Assembly: GCA_934218695.1 (NCBI GenBank)
Contig: CAKQDA010000001.1
Span: forward strand, 124,001-188,000
Direction: 5' to 3'
DNA from: an uncultured Succinivibrio sp.
GTDB taxonomy: Bacteria > Pseudomonadota > Gammaproteobacteria > Enterobacterales > Succinivibrionaceae
DNA: 64,000 bases
Part shown: positions 45,630-55,239 of the stretch, in pieces
How the letters are laid out: every line of letters begins with the position of its first letter
Position numbering within the stretch: position 1 is the stretch's first letter
Notes under the pieces: generated by a model
The model's input: only the letters and a program-made list of their open reading frames with translations
What the model was told of the DNA's origin: nothing
Database searches by the model: none
Position numbers and translations under genes: made by a program

Positions 45630-46169
45630 ATGGCTGAAAAGAAAACTGTAGATGAATTGGATAGCCCAAAGCGCGGTAAAAAAATGTTCATAATTATAGC
45701 TGCTTTTGTGCTGCTACTTATAGGTGCTGGCTGTTATTTTGGAGCTGCCTACTTCTTTAACTTGCCTCCATTTGATGCGGAGCCTGCTCCTACTGTTGAA
45801 GAAAAGGCCGCGCAGAAGGCTGAAGAGGAGAAGTCTCAGAAACTTTTGCAGCGTGAGATTTACGTCAAGTGTGCAGAAACATTCTCTTTTAACATTAAGA
45901 GTGAAAGGCGTCTGCACACAGGTCAGGTGGATGTTGTACTGGTCGTTCAGGGTGAAGAAAACGAGAACTTGGCTAAAAAGCATCTGACTTTAATCGACAG
46001 TGTTATTTTTGATAAACTCAGCGCACAGACCTATGAGGGACTGCTGTTACCTTCAGGACGCCAGAGACTGAAGAGAGAACTTCTGGATGCCACAAGAGCA
46101 AAAATGTCTGAAATAGCAAAAGCTCCTGTAATAGACCAGATCCTCTTTACAGGCTTTGTCCTGCAGTAG
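45630..46169 (+). CDS. fliL: Flagellar basal body-associated protein FliL
   Basis: A 179-residue single-pass inner-membrane protein with a cytoplasmic lead of about 18 residues, a membrane helix at about 19-43, and a periplasmic stomatin-like domain with YVKCAETFSFNIKSERRLHTGQVDVVLVV. It surrounds the stators and supports motor torque. It is 11 bases before fliM. Confidence 0.93.
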   Translation: MAEKKTVDELDSPKRGKKMFIIIAAFVLLLIGAGCYFGAAYFFNLPPFDAEPAPTVEEKAAQKAEEEKSQKLLQREIYVKCAETFSFNIKSERRLHTGQVDVVLVVQGEENENLAKKHLTLIDSVIFDKLSAQTYEGLLLPSGRQRLKRELLDATRAKMSEIAKAPVIDQILFTGFVLQ

Positions 46170-46180
46170 GAGATATATCA

Positions 46181-47227
46181 GTGACTGAATTTTTAACCCA
46201 GGATGAAATTGATGCACTGCTGCATGGGGCAGATGATGTAGAGCCAGAAGAGCCGCAGGACGTCTCGGGTGTCAAAACCTTTGATTTTGGTTCCCAGGAA
46301 CGTATTGTTCGTGGCCGTATGCCAACACTTGAGCTTGTTGATGAGCGTTTTGCCCGTCATATGCGTATCAGTCTGTTCAACATGATGCGACACGCAGCTG
46401 AAGTGACCTGGACCGGTGTTAACATGATGAAGTTTGCCGAATATCTGCAGACTCTGTATGTGCCTACCTCTTTGAACATGGTTCGTTTCAGACCGTTAAA
46501 GGGTACTGCCCTGATAACACTTGAAGCCAAACTGGTTTTTATTCTTGTGGAGAATTTCTTCGGTGGAGAAGGCCGTTTCAGAACCAAGATCGAAGGACGT
46601 GAGTTCACACCTACTGAAAGAAGAATTATTCAGAAACTTCTGAAGATGGTTTTTGCCGATTACAAGGAAGCATGGGCTCCTGTAATGGACGCAGAGTTTG
46701 AATATCTCGATTCTGAAGTTAACCCTTCGATGGCAAACATTGTCAGTCCGTCAGAGGTTCTGGTGGTAAACCAGTTCCACATTGATCTTGATGGCGGTGG
46801 CGGTGATTTGCATATCTGTTTCCCATATTCAATGATTGAACCTATCCGTGAACTTTTAGATGCCGGTGTTCAGTCTGACAAGGGAGACACCGATGTCCGC
46901 TGGAACAAGGCACTGCGCGAAGAGGTTATGGATGTCAATGTGGATATGAGAGTAAAACTTCTTGATACTCTAGTCTCCTTACGTGACATTATGAATTTTG
47001 AGCCTGGAGATATCCTCAATGTTGAGATCCCAGAGAATCTTCTGGTTTATATTGAGGATCTGCCAAGCTACAGGGCTAAACTTGGCCAGTCAAAGGACAA
47101 GCTTGCAATCAAGATCTCCGAAGTTTTAGAGAGACCTAAGAGTGCCAAGAATGATTTGAGCTTCATCAAGGGTAACAATATGAATGTTGCCGATGATGAG
47201 GAAGTTGAAGAATTTGATGATGATTAA
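46181..47227 (+). CDS. fliM: Flagellar motor switch protein FliM
   Basis: A 348-residue C-ring protein that binds CheY-P. The N-terminal peptide LTQDEIDALLHG is the CheY-binding signature. The middle CheC-like domain includes LELVDERFARHMRISLFNMMR and VENFFGGEGRF. The C-terminal SpoA domain ends near LVYIEDLPSYRAKLG, followed by an acidic tail. The start is GTG with a GGAG site. Confidence 0.97.
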   Translation: MTEFLTQDEIDALLHGADDVEPEEPQDVSGVKTFDFGSQERIVRGRMPTLELVDERFARHMRISLFNMMRHAAEVTWTGVNMMKFAEYLQTLYVPTSLNMVRFRPLKGTALITLEAKLVFILVENFFGGEGRFRTKIEGREFTPTERRIIQKLLKMVFADYKEAWAPVMDAEFEYLDSEVNPSMANIVSPSEVLVVNQFHIDLDGGGGDLHICFPYSMIEPIRELLDAGVQSDKGDTDVRWNKALREEVMDVNVDMRVKLLDTLVSLRDIMNFEPGDILNVEIPENLLVYIEDLPSYRAKLGQSKDKLAIKISEVLERPKSAKNDLSFIKGNNMNVADDEEVEEFDDD

Positions 47228-47235
47228 GGTGAAGT

Positions 47236-47637
47236 ATGTCAGACGATCAGAAATTAGCAGATGAATGGGCCGCAGCTTTAGGAGCACAGGATTCAGGTTC
47301 TGACCCTGCTGCAGCTCCAATTGAGGAGTTCGAGTCGGACAGTTCTGCAAACAAGGCTCCTCTGTCAGTTGAGGAGCGTAAAAAACTTGATTCCATACTC
47401 GATATTCCTGTAACCATTACTATGGAAGTAGGTCACGCCAAGATCTCAATCCGTAACCTGTTACAGTTAAATCAGGGTTCTGTAATTGAACTTGAAAGAC
47501 TTGCAGGTGAACCACTGGATGTGCTTGTGAACGGTACTTTAATCGCTCACGGAGAAGTGGTTGTGGTTAACGACAAATTCGGTATCAGACTGACTGATGT
47601 CATCAGCCAGGTTGAGAGAATTAAAAAGCTTCAGTAA
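47236..47637 (+). CDS. fliN: Flagellar motor switch protein FliN
   Basis: A 133-residue C-ring protein. After a variable acidic lead of about 55 residues, ILDIPVTITMEVGHAKISIRNLLQLNQGSVIELERLAGEPLDVLVNG is the SpoA domain, followed by GEVVVVNDKFGIRLTDV. It starts 8 bases after fliM and ends one base before fliO. Confidence 0.97.
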   Translation: MSDDQKLADEWAAALGAQDSGSDPAAAPIEEFESDSSANKAPLSVEERKKLDSILDIPVTITMEVGHAKISIRNLLQLNQGSVIELERLAGEPLDVLVNGTLIAHGEVVVVNDKFGIRLTDVISQVERIKKLQ

Positions 47638-47638
47638 G

Positions 47639-48082
47639 ATGAGATTTTTATTGTCACTGTGCCTGCTGTCATATGCAGGCATTGCCGTATCTGATGAGAC
47701 TACCTCTGGTCATGAATTATCCTCGGCAGGTCAGCTTTTTACCTGGCTTCTGTCCACTTTTGCCATTCTGGCTGTAATTCTTGTTGTTGCCTTCCTTTTA
47801 AAGAAAACCCGTTTTGTAAGAAATAACCAGGGTAAACTTGTGATTTTAAATCAGTTGTATCTCGGTCCAAAACAGAGAGTTGTCATTGTAAAAGCTAGAA
47901 ACAGACAGATCATGCTTGGGGTTACTCAGAATCAGATCACATATCTTACAGATCTTGATGATGAGAAAAACGAGTTTGATAAAGAACTTGCAAAACATAC
48001 AAATTCAGCTGCAGATACTGCATATACCGGATCTTCAATCAGTAAAGAGCAGAGTTTAAATGATATTTCAAAGAGCAATTGA
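47639..48082 (+). CDS. fliO: Flagellar biosynthesis protein FliO
   Basis: A 147-residue bitopic membrane protein that assists assembly of the FliP ring. An N-terminal signal-like stretch (about 1-17) precedes a periplasmic segment and a membrane helix (about 32-55). The cytoplasmic FliO domain has [30 protein letters not shown]. The start at 47639 is chosen over an in-frame ATG at 47597 inside fliN because it gives a proper N-terminus right after the fliN stop (TAAGATG). Confidence 0.9.
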   Translation: MRFLLSLCLLSYAGIAVSDETTSGHELSSAGQLFTWLLSTFAILAVILVVAFLLKKTRFVRNNQGKLVILNQLYLGPKQRVVIVKARNRQIMLGVTQNQITYLTDLDDEKNEFDKELAKHTNSAADTAYTGSSISKEQSLNDISKSN

Positions 48083-48095
48083 ATCTAAAGAGTAT

Positions 48096-48914
48096 ATGGC
48101 AAATTCCAGGGCCATGTTGTCAAAACTCAGGTCCTTAAAGAAAAGTCTTGCCATAAGTTCTGTGTTAACTCTTGTCACAGGCCTTATTCTGTTTTTACTG
48201 CCATCACAGAGTCTGGCTGCAAATCTTGATATTTCGGCATTTACTGTAAAGACCAATCCAGACGGAACACAGGATTACTCATTATCACTGCAGGTTGTGA
48301 TCTTAATGACTTTATTGTCATTCTTACCATCAATTCTGGTAATGATGACCTCATTTACACGAATCGTGATAGTGCTGGCCATTCTGCGTCAGGCAATTGG
48401 TCTGCAGACCTCACCTTCAAATCAGGTGTTAATCGGTATTGCCTTTTTTATGACCATATTTATCATGACCCCTGTATTTGACGATATGTATACGCAGGCA
48501 ATTGAGCCATATATGAACGATAAAATCCAGGCAAGAGATGCTTTTGAAATTGCACAAAAGCCATTGCACAAGTTCATGCTCGATCAGACCCGTATGAGTG
48601 ATTTAAATGCCTTTTCAGAATTTGCCAACATCAAGATAGACAAACTTGAGGATGTTCCAATGAGAGTTGTTATTCCAGCTTTCATTGTCAGTGAATTAAA
48701 GACAGCCTTCCAGATAGGTTTTATGCTGTTTCTTCCGTTTCTTATCATTGATCTTGTGGTGGCATCAATTCTGATGGCAATGGGTATGATGATGCTGTCT
48801 CCTATGATTGTGTCGTTGCCATTTAAACTGATGCTGTTTGTGCTTGTAGATGGCTGGTCTCTTATCATGGGAACACTGATGTCCAGTTTCGGACTCGGTG
48901 TTGCAGGAGGGTAG
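48096..48914 (+). CDS. fliP: Flagellar export gate protein FliP
   Basis: A 272-residue export-gate subunit with a cleavable N-terminal signal (about 8-40, ending in SQSLAA), and four membrane segments. Signatures are [29 protein letters not shown] and, near the end, [33 protein letters not shown] at 48096, preceded by AAAGAG, is preferred to one at 48060 that overlaps fliO. Confidence 0.96.
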   Translation: MANSRAMLSKLRSLKKSLAISSVLTLVTGLILFLLPSQSLAANLDISAFTVKTNPDGTQDYSLSLQVVILMTLLSFLPSILVMMTSFTRIVIVLAILRQAIGLQTSPSNQVLIGIAFFMTIFIMTPVFDDMYTQAIEPYMNDKIQARDAFEIAQKPLHKFMLDQTRMSDLNAFSEFANIKIDKLEDVPMRVVIPAFIVSELKTAFQIGFMLFLPFLIIDLVVASILMAMGMMMLSPMIVSLPFKLMLFVLVDGWSLIMGTLMSSFGLGVAGG

Positions 48915-48917
48915 TGT

Positions 48918-49187
48918 ATGGAACCAGAAGTCTTTGTCGATATTGTCCGTGAAGCTTTAGGTCTGGTGGCACTATTAGTAAGCGCAAGTATCGTACCTTC
49001 ATTGTGTGTAGGTCTGTGTGTATCTATCTTCCAGGCTGCAACCTCAATTAACGAGCAGACTTTGTCATTCTTACCTCGTCTGCTTGTAACTGTAGGAGCT
49101 TTGATGGTAGGTTCTCACTGGGGACTTGAAAAGCTCATGTCCTTTTTCAAGACCATTATTGATTTAATCCCACAGGCTGTAGGTTAA
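48918..49187 (+). CDS. fliQ: Flagellar export gate protein FliQ
   Basis: An 89-residue protein with two membrane helices (about 16-38 and 52-76). VGLCVSIFQAATSINEQTLSFLPR is the FliQ/YscS signature. It starts 3 bases after fliP, and its stop overlaps the fliR start by one base (TAATG), indicating strict translational coupling. Confidence 0.97.
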   Translation: MEPEVFVDIVREALGLVALLVSASIVPSLCVGLCVSIFQAATSINEQTLSFLPRLLVTVGALMVGSHWGLEKLMSFFKTIIDLIPQAVG

Positions 49188-49978
49188 TGGACGTACTTGA
49201 GCCAATCACTCTTACAGCAGTAGCTCAGTTTGTCTGGCCACTGTGTCGTATCAGTGCCTTTTTAGCAACAATGTTCGCTGTCTCTGGAAACTCTTTTCCT
49301 ATGATGACACGAGCTCTATTGGCTCTTACAATTACAGTCTGTATGCTGCCATCTATTCCCAATCTGGCACCTAACACTGATCCTTTTACTGTATACGGCA
49401 TTATCGTAACTATAAAAGAGTGTTTAATCGGATTAGCTTTAGGTTTGTGTACGCTCTTTATCTCACAGGCTTTTATTATTGCAGGTCAGGCTGTTGCGAT
49501 GCAGACAGGTTTAGGCTTTGCATCCTTAGTTGATCCTGTATCAGGTACCAACTCTCCTGTAGTAGGTCAGTTTTTTACAGTACTGTGTACCTTAGTCTTT
49601 TTCAGTGTAGATGGTCATTTAATCTTTTTAAGATTATTGCTAGAGAGCTTTAAGGCTCTGCCTATGGGGGAGGCTTTACCTCTGTACGGTATTAAAGAGT
49701 TTCTGCTTTTTTCTGGATCAATGTTCAAAGCAGGTCTTGCCATGTCTATGAGCGCGATCTGTACTATGCTTGTGGTTAACTTCACCTTGGGTGTAATGAC
49801 TAAAGCTGCTCCTCAGTTAAATATCTTTTCTTTAGGTTTTGCCGTGACAATGATTGTAGGCCTGTGTGTCCTCTTCCTGTCTCTAAATGCATTTATGAGC
49901 AACTTCACTCATAACTTTAATGAAGTTTTCAATACAGCCTGTTCTTTAGTGGGATTGAGTTGTGAAGGTGTTCTGTAA
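49187..49978 (+). CDS. fliR: Flagellar export gate protein FliR
   Basis: A 263-residue integral membrane protein with six or more hydrophobic segments, completing the FliPQR gate. MQTGLGFASLVDPVSGTNSPVVGQF and DGHLIFLRLLLESF are family signatures. It ends the operon. In most polar flagellar clusters flhB follows directly, or is fused; here the next gene is the unrelated ppnN on the opposite strand. Confidence 0.96.
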   Translation: MDVLEPITLTAVAQFVWPLCRISAFLATMFAVSGNSFPMMTRALLALTITVCMLPSIPNLAPNTDPFTVYGIIVTIKECLIGLALGLCTLFISQAFIIAGQAVAMQTGLGFASLVDPVSGTNSPVVGQFFTVLCTLVFFSVDGHLIFLRLLLESFKALPMGEALPLYGIKEFLLFSGSMFKAGLAMSMSAICTMLVVNFTLGVMTKAAPQLNIFSLGFAVTMIVGLCVLFLSLNAFMSNFTHNFNEVFNTACSLVGLSCEGVL

Positions 49979-50057
49979 AACACCTGAAGATAAAATTAAA
50001 GTTATTAATGTAAAGTTTTATTCCTGTCATCAGATCTGGCATGTAAAGAGCTGAGTT

Positions 50058-50080
50058 AACAGCTGCACAGGCTGTTTTCA
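50058..50080 (+). terminator. Possible terminator after fliR
   Basis: AACAGC (50058-50063) and GCTGTT (50071-50076) form a six-base-pair stem followed by TTCA, with only four Ts in all. It lies about 80 bases after fliR. A second inverted repeat (CTCCTG/CAGGAG) nearby could serve the opposite-strand ppnN. Confidence 0.4.
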
Positions 50081-50144
50081 GAACTCCTGAACTGAATGTC
50101 TATCAGCACAGGAGCTTCATTATTTACTGTTATGCTATGATTAT

Positions 50145-51521
50145 TTACTCTTCTACAAGTTCATAGCATGGAATGTATTCTTTCTGAGATAAAAGCACAC
50201 GTCCCTGCTCTATGTAACTGCGCAGCAGAGTATCCATAGACTTAATGATATCCCCGTCACCATGTAGTTTGAATGGTCCTTTTTGAGCTACAAGCTTAAT
50301 GCCGTTCTCCTTGACATTTCCGGTTACAATTCCAGAGAAGGCAGAACGCAGGTTGCACGCTAACTTCCATGGAGCTTGATCACGCCTTAAGTCAAGATTT
50401 GCCATGAATTCATGTGTGATTGCATTTGCCTCCTGCAGTTCATGCGGAATATGTAAAGTCCAGTTAAAGCAGTATGAATCATGAGTAATAGTTCTGTGAT
50501 CCAGTACCGTATCATTGTACTGTTTAACCTTCTGAGCTACAGTTACCGGATCATCAATAATAAGATCATAGTAACGTGTGATCTCTTTTCCAAAGCATTC
50601 AATCAGGAAGTTCTGCAGTTCATCAAAGTAACCTGTTGCAGATTTTGGTCCTGTCAGGATCAGTGGCAGGAAGTTGTGTTTATTTTCCTTGCTTAATTTG
50701 ATACTGAGAATATAGAGTAACTCTTCAGCAGTACCAGGACCACCTGGGAAGATAATAAGAGTATGCCCAAGACGGACAAAAGCTTCCAGTCTCTTTTCAA
50801 TATCCGGCATGATCACAAGATCTGTCACCATGGCATTGGGTGGTTCTGCCGCAATGATAGATGGTTCTGTAAGACCTATCATGCGGCATTTTTCCTGTTC
50901 GCACTGCTCTGAATATCCCTGCAGAGAACCTTTCATCGGAGCTTCCATCACGCCGGGACCGCAGCCGGTGCAGATGTCAGTTTTGCGCAGGCCAAGTTCC
51001 AGACCGACCTTATAGGCATAATCGTATTCTTCCTGACAGATGGAGTGTCCTCCCCAGCAGACAGCAAGATTGGGTTTCATTCCTGCCTTGAGCACACTTG
51101 CATTTCTTAAGATGATGAAAATAAGGTTAGTGGTGTAATCTTCCTCTGACTTGTATTTCTTTTTAAGACTCTCGTCGAGTAATTCTGAGTACTGGTGTAT
51201 CTGAACAATATCTCTTAAAACAGCATAGAGGTGTTTGCGCAGTTTTTTGATAACCTGTCCTTCAACGAGGGAGGATTTTGGCGGATTGATAAGTTCAAGC
51301 TTTAGACCGCGTTCATTTCTGATGATGTTGATTTCAAATGACTTGAAGTTATCTAAAAGCTCTTTTGAGTTATCAGTAATATTGCCACTGTTTAAAACCG
51401 CAAGAGAACAGTTTCTGTAGAGATCATAAAGTTCACCCTGACTTGAAAGAGAGAGTGAATCTGCTTCATACTGAGTTAAAAGTGACATGGAGCCTACAGG
51501 CCAGACGTCTACAACGCTCAT
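50145..51521 (-). CDS. ppnN: Pyrimidine/purine nucleotide 5'-monophosphate nucleosidase
   Basis: A 458-residue enzyme of the PpnN (YgdH) family, hydrolysing nucleoside monophosphates to base and ribose-5-phosphate; the E. coli homologue is activated by (p)ppGpp. The central lysine-decarboxylase-like Rossmann domain contains CWGGHSI, TGCGPGVMEAPMKGS and IIFPGGPGTAEELLYIL, the LOG-family motifs. Flanking N-terminal (about 1-140) and C-terminal (about 330-458) domains match the long PpnN type rather than short LOG proteins. It stands alone, convergent with fliR. Confidence 0.93.
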   Translation of the reverse strand: MSVVDVWPVGSMSLLTQYEADSLSLSSQGELYDLYRNCSLAVLNSGNITDNSKELLDNFKSFEINIIRNERGLKLELINPPKSSLVEGQVIKKLRKHLYAVLRDIVQIHQYSELLDESLKKKYKSEEDYTTNLIFIILRNASVLKAGMKPNLAVCWGGHSICQEEYDYAYKVGLELGLRKTDICTGCGPGVMEAPMKGSLQGYSEQCEQEKCRMIGLTEPSIIAAEPPNAMVTDLVIMPDIEKRLEAFVRLGHTLIIFPGGPGTAEELLYILSIKLSKENKHNFLPLILTGPKSATGYFDELQNFLIECFGKEITRYYDLIIDDPVTVAQKVKQYNDTVLDHRTITHDSYCFNWTLHIPHELQEANAITHEFMANLDLRRDQAPWKLACNLRSAFSGIVTGNVKENGIKLVAQKGPFKLHGDGDIIKSMDTLLRSYIEQGRVLLSQKEYIPCYELVEE

Positions 51522-51744
51522 AAATGCTCCTTTGTTATTTTGGTATTATGTTTTATGGAAATTAACTTTTTATCTTGTTTATGTTGTTAATGCTGAACTT
51601 TTACCACTCTTTCATTATAGGTTACTGTTTTTATATAACATTTTTATTTTGAACGAAATTTTGAACATGGTTTACAAAAATTCAAGCCTATTTTCAGATG
51701 TGGCAGTCAAGCTCTGAATGCATGACTGCCTAATAAAGACCTTC

Positions 51745-52611
51745 CTACTGTCTTACAGTTCTTACTGATTCAATGTTGTTGAGCTTACCTGATGATCTGA
51801 CTGGGTTAATGTCTATACCACCACGACGTGTAAAGTATGCTGATACAGTTAATTTAGATGGCTTGAGAAAGTACATTAAATCTGAATAGACAAGTTCAAC
51901 GCACTGTTCATGAAAACCCTGATGGTTACGCAGTGATACAAGATAGGAGAGCAGTCCCTTAACATCAGGTTTCCTGCCTTCATAATCAATCTTTATGACA
52001 GCATGATCTGGCTGTGCTGTTACAGGACAGAGTGATCTGAACAGGTTGGTGTAATAAACCTTTCTGATATTCTTATCATCCTTATCAAAAGTTAAAAGCT
52101 CTGGAGAGTAGTCATAACTCTTAAAAGACAAGTCAGAGACACAGGACAACTCCTCAAGACAGGTTCCTTTTATTTCCTGCAGTAAGAATTCTTTTGAGTT
52201 AATCTCATAAAGACTTACTTTTACGTTGCATTCAAGAAGATTGCCAAGATCATGCTCAAATACATTTTCGACTTCCTTTAAATCTTTAAATCTGGTCATC
52301 GTAAATGACAGCTCATAGAGTTTTAGAGATTTTGATTCAACGATATAGCGGCTGTCTGCAGGAACCTTCATGATGCCCATACAGACTTTTGGAAGTCCGT
52401 TTAAGTTTAAATAGGTCATTTCATAAAGACGCCATATATCATATCCGAAGAATTTCTGTAATCTATCAATCTGACTGCGGCCGAGCTGTCTTTCAATTCT
52501 CTGCAGTCTTGAAGGGGCATATTCGTTATCGTAAACAGTATTTTTTCCAAGAACAAGATTGTCCATTCCTGAAGATATATCTGAAGTACTCTGTTTTGCG
52601 TTGCTGTTCAT
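51745..52611 (-). CDS. queF: NADPH-dependent 7-cyano-7-deazaguanine reductase QueF
   Basis: A 288-residue reductase converting preQ0 to preQ1 in queuosine synthesis, the long two-domain type of gammaproteobacteria. ESKSLKLYELSFTMTRF is the QueF signature, and the catalytic cysteine is in FRSLCPVTAQPDHAV with the aspartate just after. FHEQCVE and GGIDINPVRS are also conserved. The start at 52611 is chosen over a longer frame because GGAG precedes it and it overlaps the rsmE stop (TAATG). Partners queD and queE lie 27 kb away. Confidence 0.93.
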   Translation of the reverse strand: MNSNAKQSTSDISSGMDNLVLGKNTVYDNEYAPSRLQRIERQLGRSQIDRLQKFFGYDIWRLYEMTYLNLNGLPKVCMGIMKVPADSRYIVESKSLKLYELSFTMTRFKDLKEVENVFEHDLGNLLECNVKVSLYEINSKEFLLQEIKGTCLEELSCVSDLSFKSYDYSPELLTFDKDDKNIRKVYYTNLFRSLCPVTAQPDHAVIKIDYEGRKPDVKGLLSYLVSLRNHQGFHEQCVELVYSDLMYFLKPSKLTVSAYFTRRGGIDINPVRSSGKLNNIESVRTVRQ

Positions 52612-53336
52612 TACAAATCTCCGTATCTGCAGCCTAAGATACACAAAGCTGCCAGGGCAGCCGTTTCTGTTCTTAAAATTCTTGGGCCCAGGGTTACACC
52701 CACAAATCTGTTGTCAGCTGCCTTTTTAATTTCACTGTCATCAAGTCCTCCTTCAGGTCCTATGAGTAGCCTTATATCACCAGAAGGTTCAAGTTCTGTT
52801 AACTTTCTGTCAGCTTTTGGATCGAGAGTGAGACTTAAAGCATCAGGGCTTTGAGAATACCATGTTTCAATATTTACGATATTTTCAACAGTCGGAACTA
52901 CATTACGTCCGCACTGCTCACAGGCAGAGATGGCGATCTTCTGCCACTGTTCAATCTTTTTTAGCTGTCTCTTTTCATCGAGTTTTACTCCACAGCGTGA
53001 TGAGTAAAGAGGGGTAATTTTATAAATACCAAGTTCACAAGCTTTCTGAATGGTAAATTCCATTCTCTCGCCACGACTGATGACCTGACCTAACTCCACT
53101 CTTACAGGAGATTCAACATTGCGCTCAATAACTTTGGTACATCTGTAGTTTGCTGTTTTTCCAACTTTTGTAAGCACAGCCTCATACTCATGACCGATGC
53201 CGTCAAAAACTGCAAATTCATCATTTTCTTTAAAACGCAGTACTCGAATCAGATGTCCGTAGCCATCATCATCAAGGGTAAATTCATCAGTTAAATTTAA
53301 AGGAGCATTGAGCTGACAGATTCTGACTGTTCTCAT
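52611..53336 (-). CDS. rsmE: 16S rRNA (uracil-1498-N3)-methyltransferase RsmE
   Basis: A 241-residue SPOUT methyltransferase. An N-terminal PUA-like domain (about 1-70) is followed by the knot, with QVISRGERMEFTIQKACELGIYKITPLYSSRCGV, LLIGPEGGLDDSEI and VTLGPRILRTETAALAAL as signatures. It overlaps queF downstream by three bases and lies two bases after endA, so the three minus-strand genes form a compact operon endA-rsmE-queF. Confidence 0.94.
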   Translation of the reverse strand: MRTVRICQLNAPLNLTDEFTLDDDGYGHLIRVLRFKENDEFAVFDGIGHEYEAVLTKVGKTANYRCTKVIERNVESPVRVELGQVISRGERMEFTIQKACELGIYKITPLYSSRCGVKLDEKRQLKKIEQWQKIAISACEQCGRNVVPTVENIVNIETWYSQSPDALSLTLDPKADRKLTELEPSGDIRLLIGPEGGLDDSEIKKAADNRFVGVTLGPRILRTETAALAALCILGCRYGDL

Positions 53337-53338
53337 TA

Positions 53339-54082
53339 TTATTTTTTTCCGTATTTACATTTCTTTGAAATAAAAGGATTTTCGTTTCCCTGAATTTCTT
53401 TTATCATCAGGTTACGTCTGCATTCATTCTGATCAGGCCTGTAGTCCCTGTTCCAGCGGTTGAATAAATTTATCTGCTCGGCATCAAGCTTTATTCCGTA
53501 CATCATGGACATGTAAAGATAAGCTCTGGCAATAACACCACGTGATCTATCAGGAGGTGTTACCCTCTGTCTTTTTCTGTCAATGAGCATTTTGCACTGA
53601 CCGAAAGGGGATGCTTTTCTTACTGAATCTGAAAACGAAAAATTCTTTCTTTCGTTGTTTACTTCGCCTACAGATGGATAAAGGTTGTGCAGATCAGACT
53701 CAATTAGATTAAAGTATTTATCTGTATTTTCACAGTTGCGGCGACCTGATTTTCTTATCCAGCACTCTCTTTTCTTTCCAAAATATGATGCCGGCACAAT
53801 GTGTTCTGCCTCAATTCTTTTAGCCCGCTTGGGATTATTGTACTGAATGATGTAACCGCAACTCTCAAGATCAGGATAATACCATTTTTCTGTAATTGTA
53901 ATATCACATCCGCAATAGACAGTTTTGGGACTGTCAAGCTCACTGGTGATTTTATAAAGATATCCTTTAGCTGAATAAAAGTTTAAATTCAGCCTTTGAG
54001 CAAAAACATCGTTAAACGGGCTGAAACTAAAAAATAATGCAACAGCACACAGAATACCAAAAAAGAGTGTTTTCTGTTTCAT
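53339..54082 (-). CDS. endA: Endonuclease I family periplasmic nuclease
   Basis: A 247-residue secreted DNase of the EndA family. The N-terminal signal peptide spans about residues 1-28 (ending near NDVFA). The catalytic core shows IEAEHIVPASYFGKKRECWI, with the ββα-metal histidine in EHIVP, then ESDLHNLYPSVGEVNNERKNF and RGVIARAYLYM. Cysteine pairs suggest disulfides. rsmE also sits next to endA in E. coli, so this order is conserved. Confidence 0.92.
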   Translation of the reverse strand: MKQKTLFFGILCAVALFFSFSPFNDVFAQRLNLNFYSAKGYLYKITSELDSPKTVYCGCDITITEKWYYPDLESCGYIIQYNNPKRAKRIEAEHIVPASYFGKKRECWIRKSGRRNCENTDKYFNLIESDLHNLYPSVGEVNNERKNFSFSDSVRKASPFGQCKMLIDRKRQRVTPPDRSRGVIARAYLYMSMMYGIKLDAEQINLFNRWNRDYRPDQNECRRNLMIKEIQGNENPFISKKCKYGKK

Positions 54083-54227
54083 ATAACTCTCCTAATTGAG
54101 CTATTTTAGCAAGTTTCGCTTTAACATTGTCTGTTGACCTTCGTCATATGTAAAAGTAAAGGTTAAGTTACGTGCTTTTTCCTGTTAAAATGCAGAGAGT
54201 TTACAGGATCTTAAGGAAAATTCTTTT

Positions 54228-55082
54228 ATGAAAATCGATTTAAGCAAGATGGCTACCTTTGGTGTAGCAGGTAATTTTACAGGTCATCTAGAGCAGGCCG
54301 GAGAAGCGGTTGATTTTACCAGCGTAAAAACAAGAGAGGCAAAAGCTCCAAAAGCAGTTTTCCCTACTTTTATACCAAACCTCAAACATGGGGATGAGTC
54401 TGTAACTCCAGAATTTTTAGGAGTGTTTCCTTTTGACAGCAACAGAATTATTTTTCCAAAGGGAGAGCAGAAATTACAGATTGAACCTGAATGTGCTTTA
54501 GTCTGCAATGTAACCTGGAAAGATGGTAAGGTTGCCGCCTTAGAGCCAGTTGTTTTCGGAGCATCAAATGACTGCTCCATAAGAAAAGAAGGTGCAAAAA
54601 AGATCAGCGAGAAAAAGAACTGGGGCAAAGCCTCAAAAGGCTTTTCAGATAATGCGATTGCAATTGATTCCTTTGATGAAAATGGCATTTTAAATGATTA
54701 CCGCATTGCAAGTTTTCTGGTACGTGACGGCGATGTTCACCCTTATGGAGAGGACAGTGCTGTCAGAGACTACAGTTATATCTACGGGACACTGACTGAA
54801 TGGCTGATTGAAAAATTCAATAACCAGAAGAACGAAGGTCCTGCAGAACCTGTCTGTGAGTATCTTAAGGAGTCAGGATATCCAGAAAAAGTTATGGTAT
54901 CCGTAGGTGCAACACGCTATACAGAGTATGGCGAAAAGAACTTCCTCAAGAACGGAGATCTTGCTGTGGTGGTTGTATATCCTGAGAGTAAATATACTAA
55001 AGAAGACATAGTAAGAGGCGTAGAGAACGGAACATTAACTGACGGATCTGTCAGTGTATTAACCCAGAAAGTTGAACTGTAG
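54228..55082 (+). CDS. DUF5718 family protein, possible FAH-like fold
   Basis: A 284-residue cytoplasmic protein I recognise as DUF5718, with no established function. FGVAGNFTGHLEQAGEA opens it, followed by LQIEPECALVCNV, then ASNDCSIRKEGAKKISEKKNWG and SYIYGTLTEWLIEKFNNQKNEGP. The IEPE...NDCSIR pattern recalls the ExE and NDVS blocks of fumarylacetoacetate hydrolase-type enzymes, so a metal-dependent hydrolase or isomerase fold is possible. VMVSVGATRYTEYGE is near the end. It is a single gene divergent from endA with its own terminator. Confidence 0.65.
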   Translation: MKIDLSKMATFGVAGNFTGHLEQAGEAVDFTSVKTREAKAPKAVFPTFIPNLKHGDESVTPEFLGVFPFDSNRIIFPKGEQKLQIEPECALVCNVTWKDGKVAALEPVVFGASNDCSIRKEGAKKISEKKNWGKASKGFSDNAIAIDSFDENGILNDYRIASFLVRDGDVHPYGEDSAVRDYSYIYGTLTEWLIEKFNNQKNEGPAEPVCEYLKESGYPEKVMVSVGATRYTEYGEKNFLKNGDLAVVVVYPESKYTKEDIVRGVENGTLTDGSVSVLTQKVEL

Positions 55083-55122
55083 ACTTGTAACTGAAAAGAA
55101 CAGAAAATCATTTATGTAAATT

Positions 55123-55171
55123 CGCAGGTAAACACAGAGCATGAAAAATGACTGTTGCCTGCGTTTTTTTT
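55123..55171 (+). terminator. Rho-independent terminator after the DUF5718 gene
   Basis: CGCAGG (55123-55128) pairs with CCTGCG (55158-55163), extended by AACA/TGTT with a mismatch, and is followed at once by a run of eight Ts. It lies 41 bases after the stop. Confidence 0.75.
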
Positions 55172-55239
55172 GTTCTGATGCCAGCTAAAATGCTCCTTAT
55201 AGCCGGTTTTTAACAGTTGTACTAATGTATATTTCATAA

